The translations under genes were made by a program, and so were the position numbers. The notes beneath the pieces are model-generated. The model was given only the letters and a program-made list of their open reading frames with translations. It was not told the origin of the DNA and made no database searches. From positions 1,240,001-1,304,000 of the forward strand of contig NW_006921538.1 in NCBI RefSeq assembly GCF_000340215.1: a stretch of DNA of 64,000 bases. The letters run 5' to 3'. This document shows positions 56,302-64,000 of the stretch, piece after piece. Each line of letters begins with the position of its first letter. The first letter of the stretch is position 1. The stretch is from Pseudocercospora fijiensis CIRAD86 (Eukaryota; Ascomycota; Dothideomycetes; Mycosphaerellales; Mycosphaerellaceae).

Positions 56302-58892
56302 ATGGCCACGCGGGAGCTGAAGAGTGTGGGCGGCGGGGAGCCAGACCTTGAGCCTGTCGTGTGCGAGGACAGTCAAGACTTGGAGCTGGATGGCAAACAT
56401 CACCACTTGGCAACTGACGAAGCCACCGACCTCGCAATCGGCGATATCGAAGAAGAGTATACGATTGAGTCAGATAACTCTCCCTACCCTGAAGTACGAG
56501 CCAATGTGCCCAACACCGATGATCCAACTCTACCAGTCAATACCTTACGAATGTGGTTTCTAGGATGCGCCTTCGCTCTGGTGGGTCTCAGGCTTATAAT
56601 CCTCACTCGTCGCTTTGCACTGAAACCATTTAGATCGGATCCGGCATCAACTCGTTCTTCTCCGTGCATTATCCAAGCGTAACAATCACAAGTCTTGTCA
56701 CCCAATTGATCTCATTCCCAGCTGGCTGCGGCCTTGCATTGATCCTACCTCTGAAGACAATCACCATCTTTGGCTACTCTTTTTGCATTAATCCGGATCG
56801 AAATTTCAATGTCAAGGAACACACCGTCATCACAATCATGTCGAATCTAAGCTTCGGCACATCATGGGCGACTGATATCATCCAGGCGCAGAAGGCATTC
56901 TACGGGCTGAAGGCGCCCATTGGCTATCAGCTCCTCCTGGGTTTGACAATGCAGCTGTTCGGTCTTGGAATCGCTGGCCTCGCATATCGATTCATTGTGG
57001 AGCCGCCTGAAATGGTACGTCCAACAAGTCTCTCTACGGATGCCTTGCTGATTATTCAACAGATTTGGCCTTCGACGCTGGCCAATGCTGCTCTCTTCGA
57101 GACCTTGCACAGTCGTGCTAATCCCATCGCAAACGGTTGGCGTATCTCTCGATATCGTTTCTTCTTGTACGTCTTTGCCGGCAGCTTCTGCTGGTACTGG
57201 TTCCCTGGCTTCATCTTTACAGCTCTCAGCACATTCGCATTCATATGCTGGGCAGCTCCGAACAATGTTCGCGTGAACAACGTCTTTGGCATGTCCAGTG
57301 GTCTCGGGATGATGCCTATCACATTCGACTGGGCCCAGATCGCCTATAACGGCTCTCCTCTAGTAGTACCGTTCTGGGCTCAAGCGAATTCATTTGCCGG
57401 TTTCTGTTGTTTCTTCGCTTTGACAGCCCCGATCCTGTACTACACGAACACTTGGTACACGTCATACCTGCCATTGTCATCGAGCAATTCTTACGACAAT
57501 ACTGGAGCCATCTACAATGGATCAAGAATCGTCGACGAACACGGCAACTTTGACGTGGAAGCTTACAAGGCTTACAGCCCAGTCTTCATGCCTGTCACCT
57601 TTGCCCTGGGCTACGGTATCAGCTTCGCGGTGATGGCAGCACTGATCAGCCATATCTTCTTGTACCACTTTCAGGATATCATGCGCTCGTTCAAGGGCAA
57701 CAGACCGAAGGACTGTCATGCTCGTATGATCGAGAAATACCCGGACGCCGCCTGGTGGTGGTATGCGATTTTGGCGGTTACTGTCCTGGGTCTGAGCATC
57801 ATGACCATGTATGTCTACGACATCGGCATGCCGTTCTGGGGCGTTCTGATTGCTTTCGGAATGGCAAGCTTGTACATCGTGCCGGTTGGCGTGGTGTATG
57901 CTGTTGCCAATCTGAACAGCAATGTGCTCACGGTCTTGGGCGAGATCATCTCTGGCTACTTACTACCTGGGAAGCCCATAGTCATGCTAATCTTCAAGGT
58001 AGGCATTGAAATACCGAGACGTTTTGACTTGACTGATTTGCCGCCAGTTCTATGCCTACACCGCCCTCTCGCAAGCCATGAACTTTTCTTCAGATCAAAA
58101 GCTTGGACTGTACATGAAGATCCCTCGAAGAACGCTTTTCGTCGCTCAATTTGTTGGCTGCGTTCTCGGCAGTCTCAGTCAGCAAGGAGTTCTGATCTGG
58201 ATGTTAGGCCACATTGACAATATCTGCGCGGAGGATCAGAAGAGTGGCTATACTTGCCCGCAAGGCCGAGTGAATTTCGTGTCTTCCATCGTCTGGGGTG
58301 CAATTGGCCCGGCACGCATGTATAGCATCGGCAAGATCTATTCTGGTCTACTCCACATGTTCTGGCTCGGTGCACTGCTACCCATCGTCACATTTCTCCT
58401 GAAGAAGCGTTTCCCGCACAACAAGTTTTTGAATGCAATCCACTGGCCGATCTTCTTTGCTGGCACTGGCAACATGCCTCCTGCGGTTAGTCAGTGTGCT
58501 TTGAGTTGGTTGAAAATGCCTCGCTAATGACTACGCTTCAGACTGGTGTCAACTACACTACAGCTTTTGTTGCTAGCTATATATTCAACAAGGCGAGTCG
58601 CTTTGCTTGCATGCCCTACCCACTTGTGGCTGAAACTTGACATCTGACAACTCGACAGTACATCAAGAACCGCTACAAGCAGTGGTGGGCGAAGTACAAT
58701 TACGTACTTTCGGCGGCGCTAGACTCTAGCGTTGCTGTTAGTGCGATTGTCCTGTTCTTCTGCGTGATCTTTCCCGGTGCGAGCTTGAGCTGGTGGGGAA
58801 ATACAGTAAACTCGAAGACAGTCGATGGCAAGGGGACTCCAAGATTCCAGATCCCTGTGAATGGCACGTTTGGGCCAGTCTCGTGGAGTTGA
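56302..58892 (+). CDS. OPT-family oligopeptide transporter
   Basis: Exons 56302-56580, 56634-57014, 57063-57998, 58048-58485, 58542-58592 and 58659-58892 give 772 residues, usual for fungal OPT proteins, which import tetra-/pentapeptides, glutathione or peptide-metal complexes with protons. The N-terminus (about 75 residues) is acidic and cytosolic; then TM1 (LRMWFLGCAFAL), INSFFSVHYPSV, and the OPT motif region with NPDRNFNVKEHT in place of the canonical NPG...FNxKEH. Near residue 580 the canonical KIPPR is KIPRR. Other typical segments: GTSWATDIIQAQKAFYG, WYWFPGFIF, FDWAQI, GGTGxxPPA-like GTGNMPPA, FNKYIKNRYKQWWAKYNYVLSAALD near the end. Intron 5 (58593-58658) has a GC-AG donor (AAG|GCGAGT). 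ATG 56302 chosen for its context GAACATGGCC; an in-frame ATG at 56215 would add 29 residues. Confidence 0.88.
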
Positions 58893-59280
58893 GAAGATAT
58901 CGCGGGCTGTGATACCCCTGCAGTAAGGATGAGGAGGGCAATGATGGGGTCAGCTTGAGGGTGTCGCTTTCGTGGATCACAATGTAGCAGGCTTGATCGG
59001 TTTGACCGAGCCCTGTAACGGAGGAGGACTCGGTTAATTGAATCACAGGGTGTAGGTTGGTTCTCTAGGATGACTTGTTGCGCGCCTGGCTGTTCGTGGC
59101 GTTGCAGCAGAATCGGACGAAGACTGCAATCACGACGAGGGTCGCTATGAGAGCGACGAAATATCAGACCTTGGGATTCGATAGCGGCCTATGCGGCTGT
59201 GCTTGTGGTCTTTGTTGGGCTGAGGCCGTGAACGATGAAAAGAGTTGTCGGTAGCTCGTTCCTTGAGATCTGGACCTCGT
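58893..59280. other. Convergent intergenic region
   Basis: 3' flanks of the OPT gene (plus) and the 2EXR gene (minus). On the minus strand at about 59160-59060 a hydrophobic run (YFVALIATLVVIAVFVRF) follows an in-frame TGA; it looks like a membrane helix but has no intact gene around it. Confidence 0.4.
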
Positions 59281-60261
59281 TTAGAGACCGAGCTCATCAC
59301 GATCGTAGCGTTGTGTATAGTCCTCCACATATCGCAAAGCCTGCTCCTTTTTCATCCGGAGTCGGTCATGATACCATGACTCAGGAAGCATATACTGCAC
59401 GCCCGGCCTCGTCCAGATCCACTGGACCAAGAAATACAGATAAAAGTCTTGCGCCTTATCAAGTCTTCCTTCCAGCCAATGCACAACAGCGCCGCGAAAA
59501 TCAATCATAAAGTTCTGGTTCCATAGTCTCGCGTCGGTATTACTAACGTGTTGAAGCATAGCGATGTAACAATCCTGTACAATGGGCACCTTCAGAAGAG
59601 GTGCAAGAAGGGCTTCGTAAATTGGCCGCTGATAAGTCGTGGTGAGGACATTATCATCAGAGTAATTGCTGCCACAGGGCTCTGTCCAGCACGATTCGAT
59701 ACGCTGGGCGTGGTTGTGAAATCTGACTGAAAGATAATCGAGATCGTAGTCGTCGTATGTCTTCGCGATCCAGTTTACGTACTTCCGAGTGGTCGTGATC
59801 ATTGATGTAATCTGCCGATGAACTAGTGCGTTACGGATGTGATCACAATGAACGCCTTTGCATGGATCAATGGTATCGAACACGAAGTCCACTTCTTCGA
59901 TTCTCGCAAAAGGGGGTTGTGGCACCAACAGAGCAGGTATGAAAGCGGATCGTGGCGCGACGACGATGCGAAGAAGCGAGAATTGTCTTTTGTCTCGTTC
60001 GCGAACTTCTGACGCGATTAGGGGATGCGAGGCCTGGAGTGCAAGCACAGTTTGCTCGTGCCAGTCCGTGATAATTAGAATCCCGTAAGTCGCGGGGATG
60101 CACGTGTCGTAGATCATCTGCCGCAATTCCAGTGGGAGTGAGAAGAAACTCGTGGGCTGGCGATTTGGTGAAGTGGCCGGAGCATCGCTCTTCTTTGTAT
60201 CCGAGATTGAAATGTTCGGCTTGGGTTGGGACGTCAGCATGGTGGACAGTACAAAACCCAT
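59281..60261 (-). CDS. 2EXR/F-box-like domain protein
   Basis: 326 residues, one exon, ATG 60261-60259 to TAA 59283-59281. After a 35-residue Ser/Pro-rich leader, the block FFSLPLELRQMIYDTCIPA (residues about 38-57) matches the short F-box-like domain (2EXR type) common in large filamentous-fungal families of unknown function. The remainder has the usual pattern of such proteins: an LQASHPLIASEVRE helix where these families have the RQI-type motif, alternating beta segments (FARIEEVDFVFD), and a C-terminal helix rich in Tyr and Arg. Probably intracellular, possibly a substrate adaptor; no function is assigned. A shorter related fragment lies upstream on the same strand (60515-60610). Confidence 0.72.
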   Translation of the reverse strand: MGFVLSTMLTSQPKPNISISDTKKSDAPATSPNRQPTSFFSLPLELRQMIYDTCIPATYGILIITDWHEQTVLALQASHPLIASEVRERDKRQFSLLRIVVAPRSAFIPALLVPQPPFARIEEVDFVFDTIDPCKGVHCDHIRNALVHRQITSMITTTRKYVNWIAKTYDDYDLDYLSVRFHNHAQRIESCWTEPCGSNYSDDNVLTTTYQRPIYEALLAPLLKVPIVQDCYIAMLQHVSNTDARLWNQNFMIDFRGAVVHWLEGRLDKAQDFYLYFLVQWIWTRPGVQYMLPESWYHDRLRMKKEQALRYVEDYTQRYDRDELGL

Positions 60262-60514
60262 CTTCGCTGTCGTACATTATTAGATGAAGGAGAAAGAAAT
60301 TGAAACTGCGTGGGTGCATTTGAAAATTTTGTACCAGTTAGCTCCGGGCTGAGTAGCTTGCATATGGAGAGGTCGAGAAGCCACGGATGTTTATAGTCCT
60401 TAAGCCTTCGAAGGAGACGCTCTCATCCGCGAGTCCGTCCATGAAGATGGTATAGAATGGCAGAATTTCGAGCTGAACGTCCTCCAGTGCACGAAAAATT
60501 GTAGGTAGAAGGCC

Positions 60515-60610
60515 TCATGGTGGGACGCACGCCTCGTATGCCATCTGTCGTAGTTCCAGAGGCAGGTCACAAAAATCCAATTCGGCGCTTTTGACTTGCA
60601 CCAGAGTTGA
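60515..60610 (-). pseudogene. Fragment of a second 2EXR/F-box-like gene
   Basis: The minus strand reads KSAELDFCDLPLELRQMAYE then ACVPP and a stop, a clear match to the FFSLPLELRQMIYDTC block of the neighbouring gene. The rest of the gene is missing or too diverged to see within 60262-60871. Probably the remains of a tandem duplicate. The surrounding region shows no other gene. Confidence 0.6.
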
Positions 60611-60871
60611 CGTTTGGGGCTAGATCAGTCGGAGACACAGCAGAGTAGTGCTCTGCCTCCATGGTTGTTGCAGTTTATCGGATCTCACAATCCGCAAGAC
60701 GACGAATAATCTGGAGTGATCTTTGGGCACGCACCCGACCTGTTTATGATGAGAATTAGGAACTCTATCCTTGAAGCCTAGGTAGCTTGCTGCGAGCTAC
60801 TAAGCAGCAATGCTGCCTCTGAAGTCCTGACCTCAGGCACTTCTTGAACCTCCAACAGAGTCAAAGTGCTT

Positions 60872-61998
60872 TCAGGATGCTGCTTGTGGCTGTAGCATGA
60901 AAATCTCCTTCAGCGCAGAAGCGTTGGCAGAAGCCATGCGCTTCTGCATGATGTACCGCTGCCTTAATGCTTGTCGTCCTCCCATAAATGTCGGCCTAGA
61001 AGCCCCAGATGGCTCAGCTTCACTTTTGACGGCAGATGTTGGCCTTGAGGTCTTCGCACTCGACGCTTCCTTCTCTGCCCGTTGCCTGCGCTTCTCCTCT
61101 TTCCGCTTGCGACGCTCCTCCTTGCGTGCTCGCTTCTCCTCTTTGAGACGGGACTTCTCATCATGGCTAGCCTTAGGTTCTGATCGCTTTGCCTCCTTCT
61201 CCGCCTTGCGTTGTGCCTTGCGCTGTTTCTTGTCGTACTTGGCTTGACCTTCCTCGCTGGATTCTGAGCTCGAGCTGTCGTCCAGCTTTTCCACGGGCAT
61301 GTCGCTGGCGGAGAGCTCCTCAATTGAACGTGGATTGGCCTTTGACTTGCTGCTCTTCTCCTTCGCACTGCGCTTTTCCGACTTCACCCTCTTCTTGTGA
61401 TTCTCCTCTCCCTCAGTCTCCTCCTCGTCGGCCTTGCGCTTCTTGCTCTTCTTATCAGTCTCAACCTTGACTGCCACGACGTGTGGCTTGATATGCTCAA
61501 TCTTGGTGCTCTTCGGCGGCTCGATCTTGTCGCCCACCAACAGGCCACCTGAGACGAAGTTCATGAAGCCGAACTTCCGGTCTCCATACATCCTGAGCTC
61601 AGCATCTCTGATGGAATGTTCCTGCTTCTTCAACGTCGCCTCGTCCTTGCCATTGAGGCGGCCCAGCAGTCCCGAGAACATACTCAAGCCGAAAGTGTCA
61701 GCATTTTGGCCAGCAATCTTTGCGCCCAGACCAAGGTTGTCCTCGCGCAGCATAACGCGGATGTGCGAGGCATTTGCGGCAGTGTAGTGAGAGGCATGGC
61801 TCGCGTTCTCAGCACCCAAGTAATCACCGTCTTTCCATCCTTGCTTTGCAAGAATCTTGCGGCCGAAGGTTTTGGTATCTCTGGCCCATGCTGTGTTGTT
61901 CGGGTCGTGGGAGAGTTTCGTGCGGCTGCAGCGAATTAGTATCAGGCTTCACAGTCACTCAGGTATTGTATGTACTTCTTGTGCCCCGCGAGACCCAT
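60872..61998 (-). CDS. PXR1: PXR1/PinX1-type G-patch protein (telomerase inhibitor and rRNA processing factor)
   Basis: Exon 1 61998-61976 (MGLAGHK), 50-bp intron 61975-61926, exon 2 61925-60872: 358 residues. The N-terminus RTKLSHDPNNTAWARDT and then the G-patch (FGRKILAKQGWKDGDYLGAE, ENASHASHYTAANASHIRV, NLGLGAKI) are diagnostic for Pxr1/Gno1, with FSGLLGRLNGK and VSGGLLVGDKI following. The central and C-terminal half is a long Lys/Glu/Arg-rich, Ser-acidic tail as in the family, ending with ALRQRYIMQKR. In yeast the protein is nucleolar, activates the helicase Prp43 in snoRNA and pre-rRNA maturation and can inhibit telomerase; conserved role inferred. The gene shares a 363-bp divergent promoter with STT4. 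Confidence 0.92.
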
Positions 61999-62361
61999 GG
62001 CGACGATGTTGGCGGTGATGAGAGCGAGCACAATCGCAGAGTCTGGATTTCAAGAAAAGAGAAGCTTGCTCGGATTGATTCAAGCTGCGTCAATATTGAT
62101 GGCGTCCAAGTAATTCTTGCACGGCCGGGGTATGCAAGCAAGCGCACGTCACCTCACCTAGTGGCAGTGGCAGTGGCAGGCATCCGTGTTTACTGTTTAT
62201 ACTCTCCCGAGAGCAATAGTATTGCTGCAGCAGAGCGAGAGCGACTGGGTATGCTGGCACCCAGGCAGTCGGACTGCTGCGAATGTCTACTATCCAGCAG
62301 TGATGAAGGTGTAAGTGGGAGAGAAGGCAGGCTGGCGTGGCGTGGCGCGGAAATATGCTGA
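61999..62361. promoter_or_regulatory. Divergent promoter region between PXR1 and STT4
   Basis: 363 bp between the two start codons. It contains (AGTGGC)n-type repeats at 62159-62180. No TATA box is obvious on either side. An in-frame TGA directly precedes the STT4 ATG, fixing its start. Confidence 0.6.
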
Positions 62362-64000
62362 ATGATATGCAGCACCAGCACCAGCACCAGCACCAGCATC
62401 GGCGCGACGCGGCGCAATGCTCTCGAGCGGCTCGCGAGGCTGTCGGCGGAAACAGCAACAGCAACAGCAACAGCAGGAGTGCAGCACGCGCACGCGCACG
62501 CGCACGCGCACGCGAATGAGGATGGCGACGGCGACATGGACATGGACATGCAGAGACTGTGCGCGTGGGGAAAGGCACGAGCAGCACCACGTGAGGATGG
62601 CGAAGGAAAGTCACGAGCAGGGCCACACGAGAATGGGCTCGTCAATGGCAATGGCAATGGCAATGGCAATGGCAATGGCAATGGCAATGGCACAGCCTCA
62701 CACGCGATGATGCCCATGCCCATGCCCATGAGCGTTCAGGAGCTGGAGGTGTTGGTGGCATTGTGCAAGGCAGCACACTCGGTCCACACCACGAAAGAGG
62801 CCGCAGCATTACTCCGACACCTCGCTCCCCACCTTCCCGAAGCGCACCGACAGCCTTTCGCTGCTGCTGCCGCGCCACTGCATCCGCATCTCCCGCCCTG
62901 GGACACACTTTCCTACCACTTGACCACTGCTGTTCTCGCACTTGCCCTCAACCACGCCTCGCTGCGGCCAGACGCCTGCTCCTGCATCGTCGACACCATA
63001 CAAGAGCTGTCCGCGAGTGCCGAGCGCACCGAGTGCTTGAAGCCTGTGCCAGAAGGAGAAGGCGAAGGCGAAGGCGAGTACGAGATCACCCATCAGACGC
63101 TGGACGTCATTCGTCTGCATGTCTCGCTGCTCGCCTTCTTCAATGCCATCGCGAAATCCGTGCGTGTCTGGAGTCCCGAACAGCGCGTGGCCTTGCTGCC
63201 CCAGCTCCGCCGTCTGCTCTCGGAGAGCTTCTTGCTGTCTCTGGAGCGCGCGCTCTCCGCCATCCGCAATGCGCGCACCACCAGCAGAGCGGTCAAGGAA
63301 TGGAAACGATGGATCCGCCACTATTCGGCGGACGCGCGGCCGCTGGGCGCCACGCTTCTCGAGCAGGCCTTCATGAACGTCGTCGAGGAGAGCGTGTTGG
63401 CTCTGCTGCCCACGCCCGAGCCTCTGACCGCGCCGCTCGTGCTGGACACCCTGCTCACCCACAATCCTCGACGCTATCGCAATCCCATCCACGCCTCCAA
63501 TGCCCACGTCGACCACGTGACGCACATCATCTCCGACGAGATCCGGTTCCTCGATGCCGACGCTGACTATCTCACGCTCGGCTCCATCTGGCAGCAGAGG
63601 CTTGCCCGAGAAGTCAAAGCATCCGCTCTGCGAAGCTTCTTGTGCTGCTGCATTCTCAACGGCGACACTCCGAACGACCATGTTCTCTTGGATTGGTTGA
63701 ATGCGATCACATCCGATCCATCGCAGATGGCTGATGAAGATCTCGCCAAAACTGTGCTCAAGTGTATGGCTGTTCTCGCCAACATCTCCGAACCCGTCGG
63801 CACCACCCTTACGCGATCCCTGCCCAGATTGATTGTGAACGGGAGAATGACTCCGACCACGTCAGCTGTAGCTTGCGAATGCCTTGCCCGCCTTCTTAGA
63901 CCGCTGTCTCAGGACGTGGTCATCAGCACGCTCTACAGTCTGGGCAACGTCTTGAGCGCTGACGCGGATGCTCATGGAAACAGCAAATCCTCCATCTTTG
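62362..64000 (+). CDS. STT4: Phosphatidylinositol 4-kinase STT4 (PI4KIII-alpha), N-terminal part, runs off the window
   Basis: 546 codons open to the window end, from ATG 62362 (preceded by in-frame TGA). Stt4 makes PI4P at the plasma membrane; the catalytic domain would lie beyond the window. Evidence for the identity is my recollection of the fungal Stt4 N-terminus: the TRRNALERLARLSA helix at residues about 16-29, then VLVALCKAAHSVHTTKEAA, LAPHLPEAH, SYHLTTAVLALALNHASLR, TSRAVKEWKRWIRHYSADA, RPLGATLLEQAFMNVVEES, YLTLGSIWQQRLAREVKA, QMADEDLAKTVLKCMAVLA, LSQDVVISTLYSLGNVLSA. Residues about 3-125 between the first helix and the helical-repeat region consist largely of dipeptide runs (Ser-Thr, Thr-Ala, His-Ala, Gly-Asp, Met-Asp, Asn-Gly, Met-Pro), each made by a different hexanucleotide repeat. 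A Gly-Glu run follows at 63056-63075. No kinase motif is visible in this part. Confidence 0.8.
   Translation, partial: MICSTSTSTSTSIGATRRNALERLARLSAETATATATAGVQHAHAHAHAHANEDGDGDMDMDMQRLCAWGKARAAPREDGEGKSRAGPHENGLVNGNGNGNGNGNGNGNGTASHAMMPMPMPMSVQELEVLVALCKAAHSVHTTKEAAALLRHLAPHLPEAHRQPFAAAAAPLHPHLPPWDTLSYHLTTAVLALALNHASLRPDACSCIVDTIQELSASAERTECLKPVPEGEGEGEGEYEITHQTLDVIRLHVSLLAFFNAIAKSVRVWSPEQRVALLPQLRRLLSESFLLSLERALSAIRNARTTSRAVKEWKRWIRHYSADARPLGATLLEQAFMNVVEESVLALLPTPEPLTAPLVLDTLLTHNPRRYRNPIHASNAHVDHVTHIISDEIRFLDADADYLTLGSIWQQRLAREVKASALRSFLCCCILNGDTPNDHVLLDWLNAITSDPSQMADEDLAKTVLKCMAVLANISEPVGTTLTRSLPRLIVNGRMTPTTSAVACECLARLLRPLSQDVVISTLYSLGNVLSADADAHGNSKSSIF
62370..62398 (+). repeat. Hexanucleotide repeat (AGCACC)n in STT4
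   Basis: Encodes the Ser-Thr run after residue 3. Confidence 0.9.
62450..62476 (+). repeat. Hexanucleotide repeat (ACAGCA)n in STT4
   Basis: Encodes the Thr-Ala run after the LERLARLSAE helix. Confidence 0.9.
62485..62514 (+). repeat. Hexanucleotide repeat (CACGCG)5 in STT4
   Basis: Encodes His-Ala repeats. Alternating purine-pyrimidine sequence able in principle to form Z-DNA. Confidence 0.9.
62643..62692 (+). repeat. Hexanucleotide repeat (AATGGC)8 in STT4
   Basis: Eight copies encode an Asn-Gly run. A (CCCATG)n run encoding Met-Pro follows at 62713-62730. Confidence 0.92.

Noticed and set aside
59060..59160. Transmembrane-like run on the minus strand between the OPT and 2EXR genes
   Set aside because: An in-frame TGA precedes it and no start or exon structure could be built; possibly a decayed gene end.
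62090..62730. Several repeat-rich ORFs on both strands upstream of and inside the STT4 N-terminus
   Set aside because: Hexanucleotide repeats are open in many frames. Only the frame joined to the conserved STT4 segments, with a stop right before ATG 62362, is supported.
1..64000. CRISPR arrays, rRNA or tRNA genes, or a biosynthetic cluster
   Set aside because: No spacer-repeat arrays, cloverleaf genes, rRNA segments or PKS/NRPS/terpene-type genes were seen. The repeated units are retrotransposons and microsatellites.

Overview
The window looks like a chromosome arm of a filamentous ascomycete, most likely a Dothideomycete. Four observations point there: short spliceosomal introns of about 48-68 bp, PXR1 and STT4 orthologues, 2EXR/F-box-like and OPT genes of fungal type, and two large blocks mutated in the way RIP (repeat-induced point mutation) mutates repeats. 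In those blocks CpA and TpG are nearly gone, TpA is in excess, CpG is kept, and former Trp and Gln codons are now TAG or TAA. The class-level placement is inference; no species is claimed.

Layout. (1) 1-4.1 kb: an intron-rich MFS sugar transporter with ordinary flanks. (2) 4.10-7.66 kb: a RIP-mutated unknown element with two long same-strand reading frames and candidate terminal inverted repeats. (3) 7.66-9.7 kb: a 2-kb gene island with one conserved fungal Ser/Pro-rich protein. (4) 9.7-52.24 kb: a 42-kb retrotransposon nest. (5) 52.24-64 kb: a gene-rich arm with a small membrane protein, a Frag1/DRAM/Sfk1-family protein, an OPT oligopeptide transporter, a 2EXR/F-box-like protein with a decayed neighbour, PXR1, and, divergent from PXR1, the N-terminal part of the phosphatidylinositol 4-kinase STT4, which runs off the window.

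The nest resolves completely by hand. A 7.1-kb Ty3/gypsy chromovirus (copy C, LTR about 197 bp, TSD TAAAG) spans 10,220-51,000 because four elements landed in it: copy A (reverse, 11,151-18,282, TSD CTATA), copy B (forward, 20,391-27,508, TSD ACTAT), copy D (reverse, 29,185-36,321, TSD GCACT), and an unrelated 12.27-kb Ty3/gypsy element E (forward, 37,601-49,870, 273-bp LTRs, TSD GTAG). Removing the four insertions and their duplicated target sites leaves 7,105 bp, the length of the other three copies. Copy C itself sits in an older relic that ends in another chromodomain.

Most interesting: element E carries, between integrase and its 3' LTR, an unrecognised frame of about 908 codons with its own TATA-like box and CT-rich leader, plus a 63-residue hydrophobic ORF directly after pol. 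A CCCC/GGGG-centred palindrome recurs at nine places in both retrotransposon families, several times on a stop codon, with flanking arms that differ between sites but stay complementary. A patch of about 79 bp inside copy C carries no RIP mutations. The STT4 N-terminus is built from several different in-frame hexanucleotide expansions.
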